From contig JADFUC010000990.1 in NCBI GenBank assembly GCA_019722365.1, positions 124,001 to 188,000 on the forward strand: a stretch of 64,000 nucleotides of DNA, given 5' to 3'. Shown piece by piece: positions 42,020 through 55,869 of this stretch; the stretch's first letter is position 1, and every line of letters begins with the position of its first letter. The position numbers were made by a program, and so were the translations under genes. The stretch comes from Lithospermum erythrorhizon. Taxonomy: Eukaryota > Streptophyta > Magnoliopsida > Boraginales > Boraginaceae. The notes below the pieces were generated by a model, which saw only the letters and a program-made list of their open reading frames with translations, ran no database searches and had not been told where the DNA came from.

Positions 42020-42370
42020 TTCGCTTGTTTACTTACAAGCTCTAATACAATTTGCTTCTTCCACGTATAATACAATTTATTTCCTAAAAAAACGACTTGA
42101 TTTGACAACACAACTTTCACGTATAACATTCCATTCAAACGACTTGACCAATGCTTAATGGGGAAGAATTAAATAATTTTTAAATGATTGTTTCAAAACG
42201 TATCTAATCATCCCCTTTGCTCGCTTTTGTGTATATAAGCATCATATCCATTCGCTTGTCAATAAACAAGCCCTAATACAATTTGCTTGATTCACGGTCT
42301 CCCAAATTACTGCAAAAAAAGACTTGATTTGACAACACACCTTTCACGTATATCGATTACATTCAAATGA
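42020..42370. repeat. Direct duplication of ~120 bp
   Basis: Blocks 42020-42142 and 42251-42370 share ttcgcttgt, aatacaatttgctt, the phrase gacttgatttgacaacacac or its one-base variant, and tttcacgtata, in the same order. They are about 230 bases apart, with some indels between copies. Confidence 0.75.
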
Positions 42371-44487
42371 ATTATTCCCATTGTTTGTTAGAAAACAAAT
42401 TTAATAAACCTCTTGTTTGGCTGGAAAACACTGGATTCCACTCATGCTTAAATACTAACGAGCGAATAATCTTTTTGTCTATAAACATTCAATCATTTCG
42501 GTTGAAACTTATATCAGAAAGTACCTTCGCTTTCTTCTCCATTGCATACTCCATTTGTGTTTGTTTGGAAGCAATAAACAAGTCATTTAACACTTAAGTA
42601 TACCATTTCATCATTCATCTCTCTTCTACATTTATCACAGATATTAAGTTTCACTTTCTTGATAATTAATGTTAATAATTTCAAATTGTTCAATTTTGTG
42701 CTAATATCTCTCAATTATGTTAATTATGCTTAAACAAGATAAAATTATTCTTATTATGATCAGAATAAGATATTAAAATTATTGTTCAATTTTGTGTCAA
42801 TATTTCACGCATATCGAACATATTATAGATGGTCGATCGTCGACAATGAGTTGATCGGAATGTTCGGGATCAGGGTATTACTGGCTCGATCCGCGCAAGA
42901 GAGGAAGAAGGAGAAATTCCCGAGTCATCCTTTGACGAGTACGGTAGCTGCATCGATTCAACAACTCTGGCTGTCACAATCATGTAACAAACAAAATATG
43001 TATGTTTATAAGAGAACAAGCATGTTATTTTGATGTCAATTTAGCAATAAACACGAATAAAAATTGTCAAGAATAAACAATCACAAACATAATTCGATTG
43101 TCTTCCTCACATAAACGTGTCCTCGCCATAACCTACGCGACATAAGACTACACATCTTTCATAAAAACGCAGGTGTAAAACAAACAAACTATGCAACTGC
43201 TTATTAAGATACAAAGTCAATTTGCCTTCATGTTTTGCTACTAAAAACGAATTACTCATGATAACATATGCTAATTAAAATAATTTGTTTGCATGTGTAT
43301 TTTATTCTTTATATAAGATGTCTGCATTGTCTTTGTAGTCACCACCATATTCAACATCATGATTTTTTTTTCTAAATCTCTCCATATTCAACATCAGTTT
43401 ATAAAAACAACAATTTTTATTATCACTTTGTTCTTCAACCCAATTTTGCATAATCAAAGTTTTCAAACTATGAACAATGAATTTAACATCATCACTACAT
43501 CGATTTTGGTATCGTAAAGTTGACGGTAAATATTTTTTCATTTTTTCATTTTGTCAATTTCATATTTATTATTTTTCTAACTAATTAATTCATACAATAG
43601 TTTCTATCCAAGTGTCCTAGAAGTTAAATGTCGATGTAATGTCCATTTACTCGAAAGAAATATACGCTAACCGGACGATTTCAAGGTATGGTTCCTAACC
43701 TTGTCGGTAGATAAGATGCGAATATTCAATAAGTTAACTAAAATTTTATTAAGTTTTCTAAATCGTCATAGCAAACATATAAATCTTAATATCATCAGAA
43801 TGCCAGCCCTCTGTCAATTTGCCTGATTCTCCTCAGTGATTTCAAGAAGTCACAAGACGCAACTAAGAATGCCAGCGACTACAAGTCAAACCAGAATGGT
43901 CCACTACCGTGATTACACTTTTCGACCTATCGAATATATTGCTACAAGCTCGACTAGAAACAAACGGCATCAAAACCACTAATTGCCAAATCGCGGGAAG
44001 TGTCCCAACAAAATTTCACAACGTGAATAAGTTAGTGATTTCTGATTCATTATCAATAAAGACCACATTTTCTAAATATTTTCGTGTACTCACTTTTATT
44101 TTTTCAATGTTTGACGACAAACTAGCAATTTAATTTCTTCTTTCGCTTGTAAGTTAAACAAGCTTGGCGCTATTCCACGTCAGAACGGAACGAGCTTAAC
44201 AAGTCTTATGCTTGTTTTATATTCAACCATTTATTCTTTGTTTGCTTTTCTTATAAGCTTAATTCGTCGTTACCACAACTGCCTAATTTAATTTATTGCT
44301 TTTGCCAAACGGTTTTAATTTGTTCGCCTGGGGTATTTTGCAGTTTCCAATACCAAAATCCAGAATTTGTGTGTGGACAATGGACATAGCACCTCAGCTG
44401 TCTCTTTCAGAACCAAAAGATGTTATTGTACTTGCAATCACTAATTGTCTAATTATCATTAAATCTAACAAATAATCTTTGTGTATA

Positions 44488-47025
44488 ATGAATCTCTTAC
44501 TAATGTTAATTGTTACATTAATTGCTCCCGATTCGACTAATTCATCCATCATTAATCCATCCAAAGTCACACAAATCTCATGGAAACCCAGGTCATTTTC
44601 TGCTAAGCATTTCAATTTATTTTTATCATTTTATGTCAACAATTAATATACTTACTTTAAATTATATGAATCAATTTTTTTTAATAATATGGTTTCATAT
44701 CTCAGTTAATCAGTTGAATTATATAGCTTTATATCACTATTTCTTCATTTTTTTATATTATTATTAAAATAAAATAAAAATATTCAGGGCATTTGTTTAC
44801 AAGGGATTTTTAACGGATGAGGAATGCAATCATTTGATATCTCTGGTAAGTTGTAGTGCAATTATTGTTTTTCTTTATCTGAATTGGTATGTTATTTGAT
44901 TTTTATATGGTTTATGGATCTAATTATATAGAATACTGGTTATTTAATTCAAGTGATCATTTTTTTTTATATAATTGTTATGAAGTGTTAGATTTGAAAA
45001 TTAATTCAACAACCATAGAAAGAGTACAATTTCGAGGTAGGTATGATAATCGAATTTATGCTTGAAAATGGAGTACCTTGAGTGAATTTTTTGTGTGTAG
45101 TGTAGTCATGTGAAAGTTTTAATGATTTTGTACATTGCGAAAATTAATAGGCGAAAACAGAGCTGACAAGGTCGGAAGTGGCGGATAATGAGTCGGGGGA
45201 AAGTAAGCTTAGCGAGGTTCGGACGAGCTCTGGAATGTTTATCACTAAAGCAAAGGTTTGTCCTTAGGTCCTTAGTGCTCCTATTTGTTTCGGTATTGCT
45301 GCTTTTAAGATTATCATCCTTCGGACTTGGTAAGCTCGAAAAGCATGAAACTTGGCTATGGGTTGCGGTGGTTATTTGTATCTTGAATCTCACTTTCGTG
45401 TTCTGTCCAGACGTTGTTTCTTTGTTTTGTGGTGCTCTATTAGTGTTAAGAATGCTTGGTATATAGATTTGTGTTGTACGGATGAAGATTTTTGTTCTAT
45501 GAAATTTGATTGACACATCCATCAGATTAATGATGAGTAAATGCTAATATAGATATCTGTGAATACTAAAACCCAATGTTCCTCGAGATATCAACTAGCC
45601 ACTTGATATGTGAGGAAATGAGTGAACTCGGGGATGTTAAAGGCCTTCATGGACTAACATATCCTGTCCAGGAAGGTGGGATTAGTCCTTGGACCTTTTC
45701 TCAATCACTTTGCTTCCATTTGATTTTATCCAGTATCCGCTCTATGGTTTCTTGTAGATGCATCATGTAGACAAACCTGTTTTGGCATTTAAGCGGCATG
45801 CATTTATGTATGAGTAGATCCCTGTACCTATTAGATATCATCTTTTGTTTGTTCAACTTAAAGTGATGTTTATGTGTACTAGCTATATCTGGCATTCTCC
45901 TGTTTCATCAACTCAGAAAGGGAAAATTTTGAGTTATGATATCATTTAATTACCATCTCATTTCCATCTTATCCCTTTCTACAGGATCCTATTGTTTCTG
46001 GGATTGAGGACAAAATTGCAACATGGACATTCCTTCCAAAAGGTGAAATCTTGTGACATTTGTCTTGCTGTGATTTTCCATGATAATATTCGCAATTTTC
46101 ATTTCAAGTGTCTTTGTAAATAATTCTTTTCTTGAAACAGAATGTTCATCTACTCTATTAAATATTCAGAATCATAATTTGATTTATTTTCTTATGCCCA
46201 GATAATGGAGAAGATACACAAGTACTTCACTATGAATCTGGCCAGAAGTATGACCCACATTATGATTATTTTTCCGACGAGGTTAATATAGCTCGTGGTG
46301 GTCACCGCGTAGCTACTGTGCTTATGTATCTTTCGGATGTTGAAAAAGGTGGTGAAACTGTATTTCCCGAAGCAGAGGTTAGTTGACATGACCTTCAGCA
46401 AGACAGTAACTACTAACTACCATGTCGTTTGCTTGTGATTTTTCCGGATGTTGAAGGCTTGAAGCTTTTCATTTCATTTTCGCTTTACAGAGCTTTGTTA
46501 ACTCCAATAGTGTTCTCATTATAACATTTTCTCCCTCAACTGCCAACAGGAGCCTCCTCGCCGCAGATCTGTTGAAGCTGATGAGGATTTCTCTGAGTGT
46601 GGAAAGAAAGGTGTCGCAGGTGAGGCAGGGGACCATTTTATGTAGTGTTTCATTTTGTACTCATATTATTGTACATACAATAGATTGACCTGTTTGTAAT
46701 GGTATGCTTCATCTTTTGGAATGCTCCAGTGAAGCCTCGTAAAGGGGATGCCCTTCTCTTCTTCAGTCTACATCCTAACGCCATACCAGACCCTATGAGT
46801 CTCCATGGTGGGTGCCCTGTGATTGCGGGTGAGAAGTGGTCTGCTACAAAATGGATTCATGTAGATTCCTTTGATAAGATCTTGGCTCCCACTGGAAATT
46901 GTACAGATTCAAACGACAATTGTGATAGATGGGCGGCCCTTGGAGAATGCGCTAAGAATCCGGAATACATGGTTGGAACTCCCGATCTTCCAGGGTCTTG
47001 CCGGAGGAGCTGCAAAGTATGTTAA
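44488..47025 (+). CDS. Prolyl 4-hydroxylase with ShKT domain, 7 exons
   Basis: A 2-oxoglutarate/Fe(II) dioxygenase that hydroxylates proline in secreted wall proteins such as extensins and arabinogalactan proteins; it acts in the ER/Golgi. Exons: 44488-44591, 44788-44845, 45151-45255, 45985-46042, 46202-46377, 46550-46619 and 46730-47025. Together they give 867 nt, 288 aa, in frame. Residues 1-13 form a hydrophobic signal or anchor (MNLLLMLIVTLIA). The catalytic core contains RAFVYKGFLTDEECNHL, VRTSSGMF, and HYESGQKYDPHYDYF with iron ligands His128 and Asp130. It continues with RVATVLMYLSDVEKGGETVFP and LHGGCPVIAGEKW, where His216 is the third iron ligand and Lys226 the likely 2-oxoglutarate contact. 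Residues 247-288 form a six-cysteine ShKT domain (NCTDSNDNC...SCRRSCKVC). It resembles the Arabidopsis P4H group that carries this tail. Nothing looks broken. Confidence 0.93.
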
Positions 47026-47603
47026 CATAATGTACTGAGAATCACAAGGAGAAAGAGGTCGGTTATTTACTCATTGTTCAATAATAACTTTTTGTATTCA
47101 TAAGTTTTCTGCATTCTTTGTGTAAAAGATTTACTTGTTACTGCATATCAATTTTGTTGTATACCCCTTAATGCTTGTTATCTAATGTACCCGTGTGATT
47201 AAAGATCTCTCTCATCAATTGAAACTAAATACAAAGTAAATTCCAAAATATTTTTGTCAGATATTCATATTTGAAACTGTAAGAATTTAGATGAAGAGTA
47301 TAAAATCATTTCTGATGAAAGAATATGCAACCTTTCCTGTATGTTGAGTACAATCATTCAGTCTGTTGTATAATTATGTCTTTTAGATACCAAAGATTTT
47401 GCCATCATTACCCATGGTGTGTAAACACTTGTTCAAATAGTCTGTTGTATAATTCTTATAATACAATTTTTATTAAGCAAAATATCAAAATATTCAATAG
47501 CTTACTTTTGGCTTTTGATATTCTTAAATCGTTATAGTTATAATCACATAAGTTAATGTATGAGATATGTTAATTGTGAAACGATAACATCATCAATGAT
47601 GGA
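47026..47603. other. P4H 3' UTR and peroxidase copy 1 downstream
   Basis: This convergent gap of about 580 bases lies between the prolyl 4-hydroxylase and peroxidase copy 1. It holds the two 3' regions and no gene. Confidence 0.5.
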
Positions 47604-49189
47604 TTAAGGATTCACAACACGACAATTATTCCGAATTTCTCCATTAGTTCCTGTGAGGACTTCTATATCACCCATATTGATCATTGATATCGCAAATGCT
47701 CTGAAGAATGACCTTGGTGATTGCAATTGTCTCACTATTCTTGCTGATCTTCTGTCTGTAAGAAGTGCTGCATCAGATATAAATAGACCTTTATTTTTCG
47801 TTAGCAAGTTGAAGTAATCGCTGTCGAAAGTGAGGGAGCTCTGTGGATCCATTTCAAGTGTAGTTGCACCATTTGTTGGGATTGGGCATATTTTCTTCAA
47901 TTGTTCTCCATAAATTGGATCCATGGAAGGGTCCATATCACCCTTGCCTGAGAAATTGAATAGCCTCTTCGAAAACGAAGCACAATGTGACACCCCAATG
48001 GTGTGTGCACCTGGTTAGAGCTCATCATTTCATTCCATCAGAAACAAGGGGACTAGGTAATAATAATTCTTTCACTCTAAATTGAATTCTACATTTCAAA
48101 AAGTGGGTGTTTGACCAAAATCGTTCTGTAGAAATGTAGAATTCAAGCCAACTATATATATTACCTGATAATGCGACAAGGTCGTTGATGTCTAGACCTT
48201 TAGAGGCGAAAAGTTGTTGAAGGCTTGTAAAATTGTCAAAAGATGAAGGTAGATGTACAGTGGCAAGTGATTCCAGAGAAATTCTGCCATCTCTTCTTCC
48301 CGTGAAGACGTCCCACATAGACCTCCCGAACTTGATTATACGATAATCAACAAGAAAGTATTGTCTTAGCTCATAGTGAATGCACGTACTTGATTGAATT
48401 TATTTTAATTGATGATTTCGCTTTTATTAAAGAAATTTCAAGAAAATAATATTATGACTCACAGGGTAAGAAACACTGTCACGAGCAGCTGAGCCCAAGC
48501 AATATCAACACAAGAAACGCTTCCAGGGCATTCTTTCTCCACCTCTGTCTTGATTTCTGCGTCTATAGTTCAGAAACCTAAGAGTGACAAATTGGATCTT
48601 GCCCTCCTTTTCAGTTTTCATCTCCAGTCTGTCTAGTAAGGCAAAGTGCATCGCACCCTGCATAAAGCATGCATGCATGCATGGAATTCTTGATTACTTA
48701 AAGAATAAAAAAGGTGTTTCCTTTTAATAAGTCATATATTTATATATTAAAAGGTCAAATTGATCAACCATAACACTAAAAGCAAGTTCTTAAATCATTT
48801 TTTTTAGTTACAAAAATGTTTGAGATTTAAACTTTAAATTTAAGAAAGTTCTTAACATTTATGCTTAGAACCTAAAGTGAACTCCTCAGGTATATGCATG
48901 GTATGGGTTTTGGTACCTTAACAAAACAATCATGAAATAGATCACGAGGGAGTCTAACATAAAATTAGCATCATTTCTGACATTGCTCCATGTTATGTCC
49001 TGTGATCGACTCTCAGCTTTAGGACAACTTATCTATAGAAATTCCCCTCAAAATTTTACGACCTTTGCCCAGAAAAGGCAGCTGACCTATCTTCATCATA
49101 AATTAATTAATCACCATCCAAAAAGCCAGCTTAATGGCACTAACAACAATCAACGAGAGAAAGAGCAGAAAGAAAAACTGAGATCTCAT
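47604..49189 (-). pseudogene. Class III peroxidase pseudogene (copy 1)
   Basis: This is a broken relative of the intact copy at 52,944. Exons 4 (47604-48010) and 3 (48165-48330) are exactly as long as in the intact gene and remain open. They retain WDVFTGRRDGRISLES, the proximal-histidine exon and the terminal NCRVVNP. Exon 2 (about 48463-48657) is 195 instead of 192 nt. It has lost a base at its start (ggtgcgat where the intact copy has ggttgcgat) and gained bases elsewhere, destroying the segment that reads [15 protein letters not shown] in the intact copy. Exon 1 (48917-49189) begins MRSQFFFLLFLSLIVVSA but meets a stop codon within about 30 codons, and is frameshifted again before the distal histidine region. 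No functional peroxidase can be read. A (GCAT)n run lies in intron 1. Confidence 0.85.
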
Positions 49190-50796
49190 CGTCTCACTCG
49201 AAGAATTGATTAATGTCGTAGGGTATGATGCCGAGTTGTATTTGGGCAAGTCGGAATTTTACAATTCTAAATCATTAAGACATTCCTTTTTATTATATTA
49301 CCAAAATGAGGCATCAGGAAATTCAGCAGAACAATTTGAAGCAACTTGCTGGACAAATAATAATTTTTTTTATGAAGTCGTCTACTTGTACTCTTGATCT
49401 TCGCCTCATATACTGGAATGATCCTTTCAATTCAAAGCTATTGGAATAATTTTCTTACTTCTATAGAACTATCTTCTCTTGTCATTAAACTACAATGCAA
49501 ATGTAAAATACTATGTAAGATCAACTAACTAACCATTTTCTTTATTTTTTTGAATGTTAATACTCTGCAAGATCTAATTTATCAAGTACCTAAAATGTTT
49601 CATTGTCAAATATTTTTAATTAAAAATAGAAGACTGAAATAAGTTATCACTTGCATGATTAAGGGTCCATTAACCTTTTTACTTACCGGCTTAAATGAAA
49701 AATGTACAAACATAATTTTAATTCATTTCTATACTTGAAATAGACTAATAGAAAAAGTGACTATTTTTCTTGTCAAACTAATCGTTTCATTGAAGTATAA
49801 GCCACATTATATACATGTTTTATGGTTAATTTAATAATTACTCAAAGCGATTAGGGTAGTAAGTATTACAATATCGGTCGAGTTTTCTTAATTCAGCTAG
49901 TGATGACATACTCCTTTGACTTTTTTTAAATTTGTTTATTAATTTAGCCATCCTTCCAGGAATGCCAGTAACTTATTATTACTAGTTTACTACGCAAGAT
50001 TATTATTAGGATATATATATACGTATAGTATTATTTAGATATTAATATTAGGTGTAATATTTGCTAGACCAGGGCCTCTGTATTAGATACTAATATTAGC
50101 CATTGGGTATTAACTTGTGTAAATATATATTCTTGTATTATGAGTTGAATCAATCAAGGAGTATTCTCAATTGAATTGAAGCCTAGACTAATCCGGTCAT
50201 TGAAGGCAAATTAAACTAAACAAATCATCTCAATTAAGAGGTGAATAGAACTCATGAAAAATCAAGAATGCATGTTAATTACCGATTTCAATTTCTTTTA
50301 TGAGTCGGATTAATTAAATACCAATGGCTTGTAGTTTGGTTATATGTGATCAAGGTCTTGGAACAAAGAGCTCTATCACTGTATGGTTCAATTCATCACG
50401 GAAAATTTAGTTTCTACTATGCATGTTTCAACCCCACCTTTTTTGCTTGGTTTCGACCTTAGCTTTTGGGAATGTGTCGTCATAGCCCTTTATTTTTACA
50501 TTAGATCATAATTTATTATCTTAAAAATTTCCAAGTTTCTATTGTTAACAAAAATAATTAATTAGATTGCAAGCATATTATTATTATCTGGTCAACCCCT
50601 GCATTTCAAATTATCATTTCCTGGCGCATAAATTATTCAAAGCTATCCTGTTCTTTGACTTGGACAATAGTAGAGATCTCCAAATATTGTAATTTATTGC
50701 TACTACTATCTCTTTCAATAATTGCCACATAACGAACGAAGACCGTGTGGACTGCCGAATGTGCATAATTTATACTAAACTAGTATAACAATGTTA
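49190..50796. other. Upstream region of peroxidase copy 1
   Basis: No gene is supported. Parts match the region upstream of copy 2, which shows that the duplication unit included flanking DNA. Shared phrases are cttgatcttcgcctcat (49,395 and 54,925), gaatgatcctttcaa-like sequence, and gtttattaattyagcca followed by ccaggaat (49,936 and 55,368). Confidence 0.5.
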
Positions 50797-52082
50797 TGCT
50801 GCATTTGGTATGAAGAAATGAATTTGAAAGTAATGGAATGAATGTGGTAATGTAACGTATATAGGAAATGAATTGTTTTGAATAATTTTATTATTTTGTT
50901 TGGTATGTTATAAGAATCAAATAATTTATTTTACATATTTTAGATATGATAATAAGAATAAATAATACTCCCTCATATCTTTAATATAAGTCACTTATGT
51001 TATTTTTCTTGTTTGTAAGATATTGAACATTTGACAATTTTAGGTTTCATTTAATAAAAATTAATTATCTAAATGTTTATTTTTAATTTTTATAACTTAC
51101 CTTTTATAATGGAAGGGAGTAAATGATTGTCTTAAAACTGAAAAACTTTATTAACTTATGACAAATATTTGATTTCATTAATTAAGGGTATATTTGAAAC
51201 ATATGGCATAAAATAGTTTAAGTAAGCGACTTATATTATGAATAAAATAAAAATTGGTTAAACGATTTATATTAAGGATAGGAGAGAGTATAAACAAACA
51301 CTCCGTATATATTAAAGTAATATAAATTGTAATTATATATTTATTTTATTTATTATAAAATAAGCAGAGATAAAATAATTTTAATATATTCATTTCAAGT
51401 ATATATTTTAAAGTAATTAGTAGTAATTTCAAAATTATATATAACTAGCAATAATCAAGTTTCATGTAAATATTGCATTATATTAGTTTTGGAAATACAA
51501 ATATACTTAGTTTAAAGTAATATTACTTATAAAATATTCATTTAAATATATTTTCAAAAAATTCAAAGAAAATTGATATTAAGATATTCGGTAAATTATA
51601 GATTTTAACGTAATTAAGATATTATTACTTTAAATTATATTATTAATATTTAAATTTTGAAAAGTACTCATATATTTCATTATAAAATTATAATATTTTA
51701 TTATAAAATATTTCCACTATAATTTCACATTAAATATATTTACTATACATATTGATTAATTGACTATAAAGATAAATTAAAAATTATATATAATATTAAT
51801 ATATTTAACTACACATATATTTAATATTATATTACATATAAATATATAACTATTTATTATTTTACATATTATCTTTATAATATTAATAACTTGTTTATAT
51901 TTCATTCAAGGTAATGGGCTAATACCATTATATTGAGGGTATAGTTTAACACCCATATGAGTTAATGTGATTGCTTAAGGGAATTGAATCAAACAAGAGT
52001 TTAAATATCAAACTAAGTAATGAAATTAAATGTGATTCAATTCCATTACATCTCATTCCATTCTAGCATACCAAATACAATC
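50797..52082. repeat. Tourist-like TIR element, 1.29 kb
   Basis: The left end tgctgcatttggtatg and the reverse complement of the right end (gattgtatttggtatg) are inverted copies, and similarity continues inward (gaatg, taatggaatgaatg). Both ends are flanked by TTA (50794-50796 and 52083-52085), the target duplication expected of PIF/Harbinger-derived Tourist elements. The interior is very AT-rich with no transposase frame, so it is non-autonomous. A smaller Stowaway-like element is nested inside. Confidence 0.7.
50966..51290. repeat. Nested Stowaway-like MITE
   Basis: The left end reads TACTCCCTCATATCTTTAAT. The right end reads, on the minus strand, TACTCTCTCCTATCCTTAAT, and both continue with ATAA. 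The TA target duplication is visible at both ends. The element is 325 bp, non-coding, and lies wholly inside the Tourist-like element, so it inserted later. An internal copy of a similar terminus occurs near 51,115. Confidence 0.75.
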
Positions 52083-52943
52083 TTAGGAGTATATGTCACT
52101 TTCATTTGCTTACTATATATTACTACTTTTATTTAGCTGTAACAAAGGATATCATGATATGTCACTTTTTTTATAAGTCTTCAATTGTTGGAGCTCTTGA
52201 ACTATGAATATTTGTATTGACAGTTTATTAACTATTTAAAAAACAAAGGATATGATATCTCACTTATACTAAATTAGCACTTTATTTTAATTTTTATAAG
52301 AATTTAAAATAAGTCATTCAAGTGGTGACAACATAATTATCACAGAGATAAAAGGGCTTTTTGGTTTCAGGAAATAGAAATCCAATTCCATCCTTTCAAA
52401 AGTCATGGTGATAAATTCTCCCATAAATTTTCAAAATGCTCATATTCTATTTTTGATGTTTTGAATCTTTTAGTTTCATTTAATCAATTCAAGACTTGCT
52501 TCTAAACTCAAATCCCAGGTTGGACATCTAAGACTGGGAACTTCCAGTTCACGAAATTAGATTTTTTGCAAGAAATTTCTCATATATCTGATGTACTAGC
52601 TTCTTGTAAGATAAAGTAATAATTCTAATAAAAATTAGCTTAGGTTTGACCCTCCACCTAGTTTGTAACGTTGTCAACGTCAAAATGAGGTCAGTCGTTC
52701 ATTTATTTGACATTTGATATATTATTATTATAGGGATCAAAATGCAATTTGATAATCATAGTGCAATTCACTCATGTGCAAGATAGTGCGGCAGTAAATA
52801 ATTAAATATTGAAGAAGTAGTATATGTCCTCGGGGAGTGTCTTAGCAACTTTTTCCCCTTTACAATCTTTAGGTTATTTAAATAAAACAACACAATTTAA
52901 TGTATGTAATATGTTAAATATGAAACAAGTCAATGACATATGA
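52083..52943. other. Downstream region of peroxidase copy 2
   Basis: About 860 bases of AT-rich DNA with no supported gene. It includes the presumed 3' UTR of the intact peroxidase. Confidence 0.45.
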
Positions 52944-54333
<1,390 letters not shown>

Positions 54334-54400
54334 CTTACTAAAAGAATTGATAAATGTCACACAAGTAGAAAGTACACGACTTCTAAGTCCATTAGACATT

Positions 54401-54412
54401 CATTTTATATGC
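54401..54412 (-). promoter_or_regulatory. TATA box of peroxidase copy 2
   Basis: On the minus strand the sequence reads gcatataaaatg, about 70 bases upstream of the ATG. The same phrase, with flanking acccccattt and aatgtct, is preserved upstream of copy 3, so the core promoter was duplicated with the gene. Confidence 0.7.
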
Positions 54413-55869
54413 AAATGGGGGTATCAAATTATGCAAAAATGAAGGCTAAATTTAAATGCACTTGAGCTTTCAAAATCGTTTTTAAATGAAGCGGTATCTT
54501 TTTAATCTTTCAAATATTGGCACAGTATTTTTTAACACGCGAACTTTTTGAAAAAAATATATTTGGCCTTTTGACTACTTTAATAGATACGTCAGAGGCG
54601 AAATAGAAAGATTATCTTTTTATTGACCCATTAGTTTTCATAGATATAGACCATAACCTTTTTATAATGCAAAATTTCAATTAGAAATTTTAGAAGTAAT
54701 ACAAAATTCAGACCCCCACTTTCAAATCTTTTAAATTGCTAAACCTCTTTATTTAGTTTGAAATGAAATCACACAAGTAAAATTGTCAATACTTTATTAT
54801 CAATATAAAAATACAGAAATGTCATGAAAAATATTTAATGTATATTTGACAGCACCGAATCTCTGGATCCGCCACTGCTTGCTGGCCAAATATTAGTTTT
54901 ATAATCAAGCCTACATGCTTGTTCTTGATCTTCGCCTCATCTTTTGGGTCAGTCAAAGAGATTTACACATTATTGCAATGATCCTTTCATATTAACCTTT
55001 TTATTGAAGTATAAGCAACAATATTATACTGGATATATAAATGTATTAGAGTCAATTTGGTTATCACTTGAAGAAAACGAAATCAAGAATTTTATATAGA
55101 GTCGATGAAATAGAGTATTAGATAAATGAAGAAAAATATACAAATTTAAAAGGGAGAAATAACTTAATTTTTGAATAAATTTGATTTTTAATAATAATTA
55201 CTTATAAAAAGTTGAGGGGGTGATTTCTCCCCACGGCCTCCCGAGGTCTTCCAGTGCACTCAAAGCGGGTAGAGTAATAATATGTCAATATCGGCGAGTT
55301 TGCTTTGATTCAGCTAGTGAATAGACTCTATTTGTTTATTTAGTGAACAGACTCCATTTGACTTCCTTTGTTTATTAATTCAGCCAGGAATCTTAGTATC
55401 TTATTATTATTACTACGCAAGAATCAAGATTATGAAGCAAGTGGTGAATAAAAAATCAAGAATGCGACTATTCGAGGATGGAGTTGATTAAATGATGTAA
55501 AAATAAAAACTACAATGCAAAGCAAGAATTGATTACTAAGTGTTAATTACTTATTTCAATTCATTTTATGAGTTGATTAAATACCAATGGTTTCGACCTG
55601 GTAGTAGGTCCTTAAGAAAGACTCCTAGGATTTAATTCTCTTTGGATAATTTCTTCTTTACCATGCATGTTACCCCCAACTTTTGGGATTTAAGGTCTTG
55701 TGGTTTCCATGGTGAAGTGGATTTGGCATATATCCATGCAAAGTTGATAAAATTGCAATAAACTTTCGAGAGAATATGATTATAATTTTTTGTGGGCTTA
55801 GCCCTTACTTTTTACATTAGAATTTATTATCTTAAACATTTCGTAATTTAAATAAAACAATACAATTTT
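54413..55869. other. Upstream region of peroxidase copy 2
   Basis: No gene is supported. The phrase ctctggatccgccactg at 54,860 is a motif I associate with transposon ends in dicots, but no partner end was found. Phrases shared with the upstream region of copy 1 occur at 54,919-54,990 and 55,360-55,430. Confidence 0.4.

Larger units (their letters stand above)
39991..44487. other. AT-rich intergenic DNA with short repeats
   Basis: About 4.5 kb without a supported gene. It contains the tandem array at 41,014-41,325 and a spaced duplication at 42,020-42,370. Small phrases such as aacaagcgaatt recur between 40,860 and 44,230. A less AT-rich patch at 42,820-42,960 has an open frame (RSIVDNELIGMFGI region) but no recognisable domain. 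Confidence 0.45.

Noticed and set aside
45106..45522. 138-aa minus-strand and 92-aa plus-strand frames
   Set aside because: Both overlap exon 3 and intron 3 of the prolyl 4-hydroxylase. The plus frame runs through the donor site in another frame, and neither shows a domain.
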